A DNA stretch of 64,000 bases from Plasmodium relictum (Eukaryota; Apicomplexa; Aconoidasida; Haemosporida; Plasmodiidae): contig NC_041691.1 in the NCBI RefSeq assembly GCF_900005765.1, positions 1,798,001 to 1,862,000 on the forward strand, written 5' to 3'. The notes beneath the pieces are model-generated. The model ran no database searches. It was not told where the DNA came from and saw only the letters and a list, made by a program, of their open reading frames with translations. Of this stretch, positions 34,481 through 46,463 are shown piece after piece. A program made the position numbers and the translations under genes. How positions within the stretch are numbered: the stretch's first letter is position 1; the number at the start of each line of letters is the position of its first letter.

Positions 34481-35099
34481 ATGTCGGAAATAAGAAGTGA
34501 ACCACAAATTGAAGTTCCTGCTGGCGATTATAAAAAAGGAGCAAAAATTTTTAAAGCAAAATGTGCTCAATGCCATACAATAAATAAAGGTATATAAAAA
34601 GCATTATATATATATGTATATTTCTCAAAAAATGTAGATATTAATTGTTTCCATATTTAAATTCAAATGTTATTCGTTTTTTTTTTTTTTTTCTTTCTTC
34701 CTTTTTTTGTAATAATAAATATTTTTTCTTAAAGTTATATGAAAACTATCTATTTCTTATACATATAATTTTGTTATTTTTTTACATGTATAAGAATGCA
34801 CATATGTGAACTTATATATATATAATTTTTTTTTTTTTTTTTTGTGTTTAAAAGGTGGAGCTGTTAAACAAGGCCCTAATCTACATGGATTTTATGGTCG
34901 AAAATCTGGAGAATCCGATTTTCCCTTTTCCGATGCTAATAAAAATTCAGGCATTATTTGGTCTGATAAACATTTATTTGAATATTTACTTAACCCTAAA
35001 TTATACATTCCAGGAACGAAGATGGTTTTTGCAGGCATAAAAAAGGAAAAAGAAAGAGCAGACTTAGTTGAATATCTCAAGAAGGCATCATCAGAATAA
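34481..35099 (+). CDS. Cytochrome c
   Basis: Two exons, 34481-34589 and 34855-35099, give 117 residues. The haem-binding motif is CAQCH at the end of exon 1, and the axial Met is in [10 protein letters not shown]. Other family hallmarks are [26 protein letters not shown] and [13 protein letters not shown]. The exon junction splits the Gly codon of the KGGAVKQGP segment. Cytochrome c carries electrons from complex III to complex IV in the mitochondrial intermembrane space. In Plasmodium it is nuclear-encoded with no cleaved presequence, as here. The protein ends [11 protein letters not shown]. This looks like the main respiratory isoform rather than a divergent one. Confidence 0.97.
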
Positions 35100-37506
35100 A
35101 ATAAAATACACATAATAACAAAGTATGTAGAAAAGAAAAAAAGGAACTTTTCATTTTAATATTTTTTTTTTTTATTTCTTTTCCTTTTTTATTTTATGAT
35201 ATAATACAAAAATAATTACATATAAAAATTTAACAATTAATGAAATAGACATAAGAAAAAAAAAAAAGATACATATGCAATATTATTTTAATATATTTTT
35301 AAATATCATTTAAAACGTAAAAAAATCTTTAATGTATTCCGTTTAATGTCTTATCGAAAAATTTAAAAAAAAATATCTCTTCAAATTCTTTTCAAATAAT
35401 AAAGAAACTAACATAAAAAAAAAAAAAAAAAAATTTTTTTTTCTGTAAATATATATTTTTTACTAATTAAAAAAAATATATGTACATATGAAATATATAT
35501 ATCAAACAGACACTTTATAAAAAAAATCATTTTTATTGAAATTTAATTTTTTTTTTAATGTATAATTTTAAAATTATTTGTTTTTTTTAACAAATATATT
35601 TTATATATATTTAATTTTAACCACTCATATTTGATAAAATTTAATTATTACAAACATTTTTTACTTGTCTTGAATAGTAGAGGAATATATATTTTAATAA
35701 AAAAAAGAATATCATTTGATATATAAGAATATAAAATTCAATTGTAATAAAGTGAAATACATGAAATTCAAATATATTTTTTCAATTTTTTCTTTATTTC
35801 TATAAATTCTGTATATTTAAGGTAATCTTATATAGTTTAATTTTAATTAAATATTTAAAACAAAAATGTTTTATAAAACTTTTATATTACTATTCATATA
35901 ATGTAAACAATTAATTTTTTAAAATTAAGATTATTATATTTCAAAAATTTATTAGTATATCTTCTAACTACTAATAAAGTAAAATTTATTATTTATAATA
36001 AAATTAAAAAATTGTCTACGTAGAAATATTATTTAAAATAAAATTCTATTAAGATTAACTTTTTTATATATCAAAGTGTTAGTATACCAGTGATTATTTA
36101 ATGTAGTTATTAAGGTTATTTGAAAAAAGAAAAAGTAATAAATTTTTAAATTCTATTATTTATTTGTTTGCTTTTAAAAAAAAAATAAATAAAAGTAAAA
36201 AAAAAAAAAATCTTACCTTTAATATATAAACAATTCAAATATATTATGTACTTTACATTTCTTTGTTATATCACTACTTTTTTTTAACAATCACAATATA
36301 TTTTTATTTTGTATATATATATCATCTTTATATTTTTATTTCTTTACTTATGAAATAACATCTTATGTATTTCTGTATTTTTTATTAAAAAAAATCATTA
36401 AAAATATTTTAAAATACAGTATCTTTAACTAAAATAAATATTATTTCCTTTTGTTATATATAATTTATCATATATATAAATCCTAAAGTGATATTAAAAA
36501 ATAAGGTAATAACAATATAGGAAACAATAAAAAGTATATGTATTTTCTTAAAAAAAATTTATATATATATATATATATAGTATAATAATTTTTCTAAAGA
36601 TACAGTTTTTTTCTCTAATAAGATGAGTAATAATCTATTTTGAATAGTTATTAGTATAGATATATCAAAAACATTTTAAAAATTTATATATGATAGTTAA
36701 AAAAAAATAATAGTATGTTCTTGTAATGAAAATAATCAAATTTAAAATGGTTTTAAGAAATAAGTAAAATATTATACGTAACTATATAGTAATAATAATA
36801 AAGAAAAATATGATAATTTTTCAAAAAAAATGTAATTATTTTGAGAAATTTGATGTGACACCTATATAGTATTATTTTTGAAATATTTTTTATATTTTTC
36901 TATGAATATATAGCAGTGATATATACAAGATGAATTATTGATAAAATATATGCGCAAAAATATTTAACTGATATAATAAATTTAAAAATAAGAATTCATA
37001 GAGATATTTACTTTACTTATCCAATGGAGATGAATATATAATGTTTCTATTTGCTACTATAATATATGTTTGTCTATTAGTACTATTATCTTACTAATTT
37101 AAAACTTTAACAAGATTTATTTATTCAAATTAATCCAATACATAGTATCTTTATTTAAATAATATCATTACGAAATAAATTTAATAAAATCGAACTATAT
37201 TAAGTTTAACATGTTAAAATGCATATAATAAAGTGTAATTTAAACTTCCTATTATATTTTTTTATTATCTTATAAAATGTGTATCTCTGGTATTTTAATG
37301 TTATGAATTTATTGCTCATTTTGAATTGAATTTGTAATATGCACATTTCTTAATAATTTTAAAATATGTTCAATTTTGTTTTCTTCACATCTATAAGAAA
37401 AAAAAAATATATATATATTATTCTTATGTGTATAATTGTGTCTACTAAAATATAAATTATGTATATGCTCATATAAAACATATTAAAAGTAAAATTTTTA
37501 TAAAAA
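35100..37506. other. Convergent intergenic region (2.4 kb)
   Basis: Large spacer between the 3' ends of cytochrome c (+) and the small gene at 37507 (-). It is uniformly AT-rich with no frame of coding character, no tRNA and no strong hairpin that I can see. It is long for a region flanked only by 3' ends, so an unannotated non-coding transcript is possible but unsupported. Confidence 0.5.
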
Positions 37507-37944
37507 CTACTTTTTTTCTCCATAGTTCAAAATAACATAGAGATCAACAAATTTTTCACAATTAATATCCACAATTTGAATTTTTTCTTTTTTATCAAAA
37601 TTATAAATACCTATTTCTTTAATAAAATTAACAATTTTATCAGAAATACTACTAAGTACTTCACTAGAATTATCATAATTTTTTATATTTAATTCTCTTG
37701 GAATTATATGTGGACACGTATCAATAATATATTTTTGAATACTTTTGTACAAAATTTTGTCAGAAATCAATTTCATAAAATATTTTTCATAAATATCTCT
37801 AAATACATCATCTTTTTTTAAGCAAAAGTTATTATATAAATGTTTATCTATATTTTTAGCATATTCTAATTCCTTTTTTATTACTATGAAAGTTTCAAAT
37901 TTCGTTATAAGCTCATCTTTTCCTAAAACTTTCATTTTGCTCAT
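37507..37944 (-). CDS. Small conserved-looking protein of unknown function (about 145 aa)
   Basis: I do not recognise this protein. The chosen start is the ATG at 37944 (MSKMKVLGKDELITKFETF). The frame continues upstream to another ATG at 38055, but that 37-residue extension is mostly Phe/Leu encoded by T tracts (FFFFSSTT, RFLFFFLNLF). It looks like 5' UTR or intron; if real it would act as a membrane anchor. The body is soluble and helical, with an ordered C-terminal half (YKSIQKYIIDTCPHIIPREL, then KIQIVDINCEKFVDLYVIL) and three Cys. It lies between cytochrome c and the CPPED1-like gene, and is divergent from the latter. No domain can be assigned. Confidence 0.65.
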   Translation of the reverse strand: MSKMKVLGKDELITKFETFIVIKKELEYAKNIDKHLYNNFCLKKDDVFRDIYEKYFMKLISDKILYKSIQKYIIDTCPHIIPRELNIKNYDNSSEVLSSISDKIVNFIKEIGIYNFDKKEKIQIVDINCEKFVDLYVILNYGEKK

Positions 37945-38771
37945 AAAAAGATTTAAAAAAAAAAAAAGGAATCTTAATTTTTTTAAAAAATAATCTCTTT
38001 CTCTAATTAAAATGGTCGTGCTAGAAAAAAAAAAAAAAGCAACAGAAAAAAACATTTTACTTTTAAATTTACACTTCTTAATTTACTTTACCTTGCTTCC
38101 ATATTTATTTTTTTTTTATTTTCTCTTATTTTTTTCTTTTTGTATATTTTTTCCCATGAATTTATGAGATAAATATTGAACTTAATGGCTTTTATATTTA
38201 TTATTTTTAATTTTTTTTTTTGAATTACAAAGAAAAAAATTTTTTTTTTAAATGTGGTTTACATATAGAACAGAATATTTATAAAAAATAAAGTGAACTT
38301 TCTTTTATAATAATCTTTTAATTATTTTAAATTAAAAAAAAAAAAAAAACGTAACATTCAATGTTTATGTGTAATCTAAAATTTGCTTTAATAAGTTTTT
38401 TCTTTTATTTCAAAATTAATTTTCATTTTTAAAATAAAAAATAACTTCAACATTTTATAGAAGTAACACTTTTTTTTATTATCTATCTTATAGTAAATTT
38501 ATTTTATATATTAACCTATATTTTTATTTTTGTTTATAAATATTTTATTACTAAGTGAATTTTAAATATCTTGATAAAATTGAGGTCTGGAATTAAAATT
38601 ATATATTTTGAATAATAGAGAAAATTTTTTTTTTTTTTTTGAAGGAAAATTTATGACGATCTATAAGAAAATATATTTTCTTTTTTCATTTTCTAATTTT
38701 TGTTTATTTATATATTAATCTCATATATATATACGTATACATATTTCTCATTTTTGTGTATATGAAAGAAA
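37945..38771. promoter_or_regulatory. Divergent promoter region
   Basis: Bidirectional spacer between the 37507 gene (-) and the CPPED1-like gene (+), containing long T tracts and a short (TA)n. No specific motif stands out. The left 110 bp may be coding if the upstream ATG at 38055 is used. Confidence 0.4.
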
Positions 38772-39668
38772 ATGGTTTTAATAAAAGTACAAAACAATAA
38801 AGCAAAAAATACTAATGAAAATTCTTTTTTTCCATTTTATTTTATTTTATATGGTGATATACAATATGGGATGATAAGATCAAATAAAGGATGGTATGAA
38901 GAAAGAGCTTTATTAAAAAAAGCAATAGAAAAAACAAACAAATTAAAACCGCCATTTGTAATAGCAATGGGTGATTTAGCTAATGCATATCCTTCTAATA
39001 AAGAACAGAATGAGCAGTTTAATGATCTTAAAGAAGATTTTAAACTTTTAGACAAATCAATTGATTTATATGTATTTTGCGGAAATCATGATGTTGGTAA
39101 TTCACCAACTTGTGAAACTGTTAAAGGATTTGAAGATGTATGGGGAGATTGTTATTATGATTTTATTTATAATAATTGCGGTTTCATAATTTTGAATTCA
39201 CCCGTTTTATATGACCATGCCAATGTTGAAAGTTTAAGAGATAATCAATTAAAATGGCTAGAAGGAACATTAAATAAAATGCAATCATTAAATGTAAAGT
39301 ATAAATTTATTTTCATGCATCATCCACTTATGTACAATAACATAGATGAAGATGAAAACATTGGTTTAATTTATATTGATAAAATCCGATTGTATACAGA
39401 TAAAAGCCATTTTCATATAAAAAAAGAAACAAGATTAATTATATATGAGTTAATGAAAAAATATAACGTTAGTCATATTTTCTGTGCTCATTTGCATTTT
39501 AATAAAGAAGATAAAATTGATTCAAATATAAAACAAATAGTCACTTCTGCTGTTGGTATGCAAGTAAGAAATGAAAAATCAGGAATTCTTATCGTTCAAG
39601 TTAACGAAAAAAATGTTGATTATAAATACTATCCTTTTGATTATGTTCCAAACGCAATATTTATTTGA
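38772..39668 (+). CDS. Calcineurin-like metallophosphoesterase, CPPED1-like
   Basis: Single exon, 298 residues, ATG at 38772. The metallophosphoesterase motifs occur in order: YGDIQYG (GDxQ in place of the usual DxH start, as in CPPED1), MGDLANAYPS (GD), CGNHDVGNSPT (GNHD), FMHHPLMYNN (second His) and CAHLHFNKED (GHxH-like, with Ala for Gly). These bind the two active-site metals. CPPED1 relatives dephosphorylate Ser/Thr residues in mammals, and P. falciparum has an orthologue formerly called acid phosphatase at this locus by my recollection. There is no signal peptide, so it is cytosolic. Length fits the family (about 300). Physiological substrates in the parasite are unknown. Confidence 0.88.
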   Translation: MVLIKVQNNKAKNTNENSFFPFYFILYGDIQYGMIRSNKGWYEERALLKKAIEKTNKLKPPFVIAMGDLANAYPSNKEQNEQFNDLKEDFKLLDKSIDLYVFCGNHDVGNSPTCETVKGFEDVWGDCYYDFIYNNCGFIILNSPVLYDHANVESLRDNQLKWLEGTLNKMQSLNVKYKFIFMHHPLMYNNIDEDENIGLIYIDKIRLYTDKSHFHIKKETRLIIYELMKKYNVSHIFCAHLHFNKEDKIDSNIKQIVTSAVGMQVRNEKSGILIVQVNEKNVDYKYYPFDYVPNAIFI

Positions 39669-40257
39669 TGAAATATTTAAAATTTATATATTTATTTTTT
39701 TTTTTTTTGTACTTTTCTATAGCATAAACAAATTTTTAATACAATACAAATATATTTTTGTTTTTTCACTTTTATTTCACATTTTAATTTTATATATATT
39801 TATTATCAAATAAATAAATATATATATATACGTATGCATATAGATAATTAAGTTTCTGATTTTTTTAAAAAATATACATATTATTATATTCTATTTAACA
39901 TATGAAATTCATTTTAAATAAAATTTATCAAAAATTAATTGTATTTTTAAGGAAAAAATTTATATATGATATACATGAATTTGAGAAAGTTATTTTTTTT
40001 TTTAAAACGTCACTTGAATATTTCGTGTGTGCACTGTATGACGTTTTACAAATATAAAATAGCATACTCTTATAAAAAAATTTAAGTATCATAAAAAAAG
40101 GAAAAGAAAAAAAAGGAAAAAAAATACATACAAACTATTGAAATTCAAAATATGTAGAACAAATATCGTAATTTTTTATTAATTTATTTATGATACATCT
40201 GCTAGGATTAGAAAAAAAAAAAAAAAAACATACACATTTATATGCATATATTTATGT
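39669..40257. promoter_or_regulatory. Probable MISFIT upstream region with perfect 10-bp inverted repeat
   Basis: Spacer between two plus-strand genes. TAAAACGTCA (40003-40012) is perfectly repeated in inverse as TGACGTTTTA (40039-40048), 26 nt apart. The loop contains the palindrome GTGCAC (40029-40034). The patch is much less AT-biased than its surroundings. It may be a paired transcription-factor site or the stem of an RNA. Confidence 0.45.
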
Positions 40258-40379
40258 GTGTACTTGGAATATGCTATTTATAATTCGTTTGTATACTTAT
40301 TTTTTTATTTATTAATTCATTATTTTTTTTTATTAAATTTGCAAATAATATTATTCATAAATAAAAAGAAGTTTTCATT

Positions 40380-43300
40380 AAATATATTATTTCCTCATGG
40401 CTATCGATACTTTTTTAGAAAATGTAATGATAAAAAAGGAAAAGAAGGAGAATTAATATATGTATAATAAAATATAGAAGAATAATTTATATATAAATTA
40501 TACATATTTTTTTTTTTTTTTTTTTGTACATGTTATTATCATTTTTTTAGGAAAATAAAAGATTTAAAAAAATAAATGAAAAGCTTTTATATTTATTGAA
40601 CAAATATAGATATGCATATTTGAAATCTCTTGAACTTATAAATTTTTATGAAGAAATAATAAGAAATAATTATGATGATAAAGAAGATAAAGATTTGCTT
40701 AATAACTACAAAAAAAAAAGGCAGTGTGAACATATTTTTGAGGAGGAAATATTTTTAAGAAAAAGATTTAAAAATAATTTATTTCATAATAAAATATCTA
40801 TTGACATTATACCATATAAAAATACAACAAATTATGCAAAAGAAAAAGATATAATCAATAAAAATGAGATAGATATTTTAGATAGAGGTAAAGATACTAG
40901 TTGTGTAACGTCATTTTTAAATGATGATATCAATGAAAAAAATAAATCTGATTATATAAATTTAGGTGCTTTAGATTTTAGTGCATATAAGGAAGATTCA
41001 GAAGGATATATTAAATACTATGAAAAAGAAAAGAGCAAAATAATTAATGATAAAATAAACAAAGAAAGCATTAATAATGCATCAAAATCTGTCTATAACT
41101 TTGAATTAAAAAGGAAACCATTATTTAATCAATCGATATATTTGAAGCATAATAATATAAAACATTCCCAAATAACAACTTTATCTTCTTCCAATAAAAG
41201 TATATATATAGATAAATATTCTAAAGTAAATAATAATAAAAAAATAAATGTGTTAAATAAAAGTGTGTATCAAAATACATTAAATAAAAAAAGTTTAAAA
41301 AGTGATCTTAACAGAAGTATATTTGTTTCTAATAATAAACATCTACCCAATTTAAATAAGAGTATTTATATTGATTCTAAAAACATTTATAATAAACATA
41401 CTAATATAGTTGAAAAACCCTTTTCGACGAATAAAAATACTCTAATAAATAAAAATAAAAACAGTGAAAATGTTGTTAATAAAAAAGTAAATATAAACAA
41501 ATCAAATAATTTACAGAATAGTATTTATATAAGAAAATTAAATACCTCTTATATCTCAAATAATAGCATTTACGTAAATAAAAATACATTAAATAAAAGT
41601 TTTTACCGAAGCAATACCCATATGAATAATAAAAAAAAGGAGTGTAAAGAAAATTTAACAGATAATAGAGACTGTACTATGAATGTGAAATGTAAATTTG
41701 GTGAAAATAAAATTAAAAATGAAATTAAAAATATTTCTACGGAAGAAAAAACAAATATAGAAATTAAAAAAGAGGGATGCAATGAATTTCCTATGAAAAA
41801 TTCAAGTGGAATTGATTCATATGTCCCTTTAACATTAAAAAATATAGACGATTTAATAGAAAATGATAGCAAGAATAAAAATTCTAAAATAGGAATAAAT
41901 CCTTGCAATGTTATTGAATTAAAAAATAATGAAAATTTATCTGATGTATTATCTTTAAACGAGGAGGGAAAAAATACAATAAATTGTTATTTAAAAGAAA
42001 AAAATAAATTTAATGAACCAAAAAATAATTTATCAGATATCTGTTCCCATATAAGAAAAAAGAAGATAACAGTAGACAATTTGTGTGATGAATTACAAAA
42101 TGAAGACAACGTAAACGAAGAAAGAATATGTGAAAAATTAAATCATAATAGTTCCACTTACAATTTAAATAATAAAGAAAATTATTTATCTTATGAAGAT
42201 AAAGTACAAACAAATAAATTAGATCATATAAATATTAAAAGCGAATCACTTGAATACATTGATAAAGAAAACAAAAGTTTAATTAAATGTTCTGTTCTTA
42301 CATATGGAGATGAAAATAATTATTCAGTTAATAATAAAAATGATTCCAAAGAAACTTTTGAAGATACAAAAAAGGCAGATATTAAGAACAAATCCCAAAT
42401 TTGTTTTAAGAAAGAGGAGAGTATTAAAGAAGGTAATCACATATTAAATATGGAAAAAGAAAAAGAATCATATAAAGTATCAAATAATTTTGATGTATTA
42501 CTAAATATTAACAATTGTAACAGTGTTATTAGCACTGAAAAAAATGCTTCAAAGAATAATTATATAATGAATAATGATAATTTAATATTGAAAAATAAAA
42601 TAGATGCTAATTTTAATAAAGAAAAAGAAGATAATAAAGATGATATTATTTCTATAAATGAAAATGAGATAAATACAAAAGCTGACATAAGTATAAATGA
42701 TAATATCGATGATACAAAAAAGTGTAATAACAAGATCCCAGTAAATTTTAAAAATATTATTTTAAATATAAATGATGAAATTAAAAATAGATTACATAAT
42801 TCAAAAGAAGATGATAATTTATTAGCAAAAAAAATTAACAGTAAGCAACCAATTTTAAAAAAGTTTCCTTTTCCTTCATCTCTTCGAAAAAATTTATTAT
42901 TTACTATAGATAAAGAAGAAGTAAAAAATTTAAATAATAACAGAGTTAATCTGCATATAGAAATGAATATAAACTTAGAATATATTACACTTGATTCAAT
43001 AGACTTAGATAAAGCTATCAATGAAGGTATATATAATTATAAAAAAATAGAAGAAAGTTATATTGAATCTGGACATTATATAAAGGATATAATTATATAC
43101 AATGATATAATGAAAAAGGAAGAAAAGACATTATCTTTTTGCGATGTAAATGATGGAGAAAGAGCATGTGAAAAAAATAAAATAATTCTTTTTAAATCAT
43201 CTAATCAAATAAAAAGTGAAATAACAAAAAATATAGGAATTTCTATATTCCATTGTATAAATACTTCTATACATCCATCAAAATCCTTAGTAAACGATGA

Positions 43301-45044
43301 AAAGTTAGGAATATGGTTTACAAGAAAGAAAAAAGAGAAAAATGATAGTAAAAATTTCAAAGAATCTGATCCATCACAATCATTATTATTTAAAAAAAAT
43401 AAAAGGAGAATAAGTATGATGGGTTCATTTTGCCAACCATTAACTATAATGTTAAGTTCATTAAAAAGACAAAGTGAATATAACAGTTTAAAAAAAATCA
43501 TTACATCATTGATATTATGTACATGTGATTCTTCTTCTTTAGAAAAAATTCTACACACATTACCTGATGAAAATAGTAAAAATTATATGTTTTGGAAAGA
43601 AGCATTAAATAAATTATATGTACATGTAGGAGAAAGAAAAAATGAGATTATTAATAAATTTTTAGAAATAAAAGAAGAAGATTCAGATGAGAATAATGAG
43701 GATGATACTTGTGAATTGAATGAAAAAAATAAATATGAAAATTTTAATATAAAAACATACGATTTTATGAAAGGAATAAATAATTATGATAACTGTTTAA
43801 ATACTTCTTATTCTTCAACGAATACTACTTCTACCTATGATAATTCAAATAAAAAAAGTGTTTCAGATGATTCTAATATATACGAAGATGAAGAATTTTG
43901 TTTATTTATGTGCACCATAAACAACGTTCATAAAAGACTTAGATATTTATTACTTGTGGATAACTTTGATTATATATATGAAGATCTTTTAACACATATA
44001 ATAAATAAGTTAAATAGTATTGAAATAATAGTAAATAAACATTTATTACTAAAACAATTATTCTGCAATATTTTATATTTGTGCAATTGGTTGAATGAAC
44101 CAAAGATATACAAATGGTTTCAATGGAATACTGTTGTAAAAAAATTAGAAAAACTTTATGGATATTCAGATAATGGAAAGATATCAAGAGATAGGTGTAT
44201 AATGTTTCTTTTAGCTGAACATACTGGTGAGATATTTACTGAGAAAGAATTAAATAACCTAAAAAAAATAAGCAAGTTTCATATAAAAGATCTTTATGAT
44301 AAATCTGTTGATTTTATCAATTCTTATTTAGAATTAAAAAATCAAATGAATACTGAGGAATTTAAAAAAAGTTGTTGTATTAGTTTAGATGGAGAAAATA
44401 TTTTTTCCGAGGATAAGTTTTTAGAAAAGACAAAAGTATTTGTGGAAAAAAATTATAAAAAAATGCTTTTTATTATATGGAATATAGTTCTTTTAATAAA
44501 ACAATATTTAATACTTATTATATGGCTAGGAGATGTTAAACCTTTTTATCCTCTTTTTAGTTATATAGATGAAAATAAAAAAATTAAGTATTCTCACGAT
44601 TTATTTATAGATATTGCTCTTTTTTTTGAATCATACAACAAGTACATAAGTGTTATAAAAAAAAAAAAGGAAACTAATATAAACAAGAATAATGCATTAA
44701 CAAAAAATAATGGTGATTGCTTTTTACCGTCAGATTTTCTTTCAACTAATGCTGAAAAACCTATTTTAAATGTAGAAAACAATTTAAATAATAATTTTTA
44801 TAACTATACGGATAATAATAATATAATTAATAACAATAATAGCAAAAAGAACTTCGATGAGGAGGAGATGAAAAATGCTTTTAAACTGATAAACACTGAA
44901 CCTAAAAAAAGAAAGTCATTAACAAATACAGTTGATTATGCATGTGAAATAAAAAGAAAAAGCTTGGAAAAAAAAGAAAAGAAATTTATTAAAGAGGCAA
45001 GTTTGGAGAGTATTTGTGAAGTAGAATTTGAATTATCTGATTAA
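40380..45044 (+). CDS. MISFIT: Formin-like protein, MISFIT candidate (5' end unresolved)
   Basis: The main exon is 40551-45044, about 1,497 residues, preceded by an exon ending at 40461 (KKGKEGELIY|ENKRFKKINEKL, phase 0). No in-frame ATG is visible, so at least one more 5' exon exists and the start given is approximate. Residues about 170-345 contain nine copies of an Asn-Lys-Ser-Ile-Tyr-like motif. The middle is Asn/Lys/Glu-rich. An FH2-like domain spans about nt 43400-44670, with family-like segments RRISMMGSFCQPLTIMLSSL, VHKRLRYLLLVDNF, LFCNILYLCNWLNEPK (compare GNYLN), FQWNTVVKKLEKLYGYSD and the late FFESYNKYISVIKK helix. FH2 domains nucleate or cap actin filaments. MISFIT is the nuclear formin-like protein needed for zygote/oocyst development in P. 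berghei; the identity rests on FH2 divergence and remembered position. Confidence 0.72.
41085..41610 (+). repeat. Nine short NKSIY-like motifs within the formin-like protein
   Basis: Degenerate peptide repeat with variable spacing: KSVYN, NQSIYL, NKSIYI, NKSVYQ, NRSIFV, NKSIYI, QNSIYI, NNSIYV and NKSFYR. Consensus is Asn-[KQRN]-Ser-[Ile/Val/Phe]-Tyr. DNA between copies is diverged, so the motif, not the nucleotide sequence, is conserved. Confidence 0.8.
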
Positions 45045-46463
45045 TAGAATTATTTTGATTTTTGTTTCAATATTATTAATAATACTTTTATTTTAACTTT
45101 TCAAAATAATTCTGTTATTCGCTTTTTTTTTTTTTTCGAAAAACGATATTTTAAAATCATTCTATATTATAATTACTTTAAAATTCAATGAATTATTATT
45201 TTAAAAATATTTAATACATTGTTCGTATATTAATTTATGTGCACTATAAGTTTGCATATACATATATATATGAATATTTTTTAAAATATTACATAAAAAT
45301 GCCTATTATTGTGCTCTTTTTTGAACTACCCTTATATAGTTCCTATTATTTTTTGAATATATTAAGTATTTTAGTTAATTTATATAAATATATATATTTT
45401 ACTAATAAATAATTATTATGAAAAAGTAATGGTTTATGTATTCTTTTTTTAATCTCTAGAGAAATATATGTTATAAACAAAAAAAAAGGATAATGAAAAA
45501 GTATTTCTCTAAAATAAAACTTTTTTTGTAATTTTTAATTAACAGTACGTTTAATAAGTGTAAATTACTAAAAATATGAAAATTAACATTTTAAAATTAA
45601 TTTGTGTAATACTAAATATTTAGGTTGCATTAAATATTAAAAATATAAACAATTAAATAATTTTTACAATTATTTTCATACTGTTCAAAAATGTATCTTT
45701 ATTTTTTCTTATATAAATATTCCACTTTTATTACTGACTATTTTTTCTCAGTAAAGCAATGATTATTATGGAATTTAAAAAAAAAAGAAAAAGAATTACA
45801 CAAACTGACTTTATTTTCCATTAGCTTTAGACTTATTTTTTTAGTATTACATAATTGATACTTTTATTAAAATAATAAAATTATTATTATTATAATTTTT
45901 TTTATATATTATTTTTTAATTTTATTTAATGTATATATATATTCATTATCGTAATTTTTTTTTTTTTTTGAATACCTCATAATTTTTTTCCTTGAATATA
46001 TCATAATTTTTTTTTTTTTTTGTTATTATTTCGTCTTATATCATTTTACTTTTATCTCTTTTCACTTTATTTTTATATTTTTTTATTTTATTTCATTTTA
46101 ATTTATTGCTATTTTATCTTATTTTGAGCTACCTCCCTTTTAATTTTTGATTTAATTTTATTTTGATAAATTTATGTTTATTTTTTATTATATTTTTTTT
46201 TTTTTCAATATATTTTACTTTTATTTCATTGTATCCTCATCATATTTTTAAAAATTATTTTCTTAAAATATGTTATGTACATATTTTCTTATAATATTCT
46301 AATACTTAAGTTTAGAATAAAAATAATTATATATTAATATGAAATTTTTTTTTTAATTTTTGTTCTTTGAATAAATTTATATATATAAATTTTTTTTTTT
46401 CAATTTTTTTCTGTCTTTGTTTTAAGGTTAATTATATTAGATATTCCTTTTTTTTTTTCTTCA
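45045..46463. other. Intergenic region between MISFIT-like and LAG1 genes
   Basis: Spacer between two plus-strand genes. It contains a small hairpin, GAACTA/TAGTTC, at 45323-45342 about 280 bp past the formin-like stop, and a strongly T-rich block from 45900 to 46460 that is probably the LAG1 promoter and 5' UTR. No frame is supported. Confidence 0.5.

Noticed and set aside
37945-38055. N-terminal extension of the 37507 gene
   Set aside because: Open with an ATG, but Phe-rich from T tracts and containing a TTTTTCTAG acceptor-like site. Probably non-coding.
40258-40380. Membrane-like stretch (SFVYLFFYLLIHYFFLL) upstream of the formin-like exon
   Set aside because: It starts at GTG, has no ATG and is encoded by T-rich sequence typical of introns and 5' UTRs. 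Not taken as a transmembrane domain.
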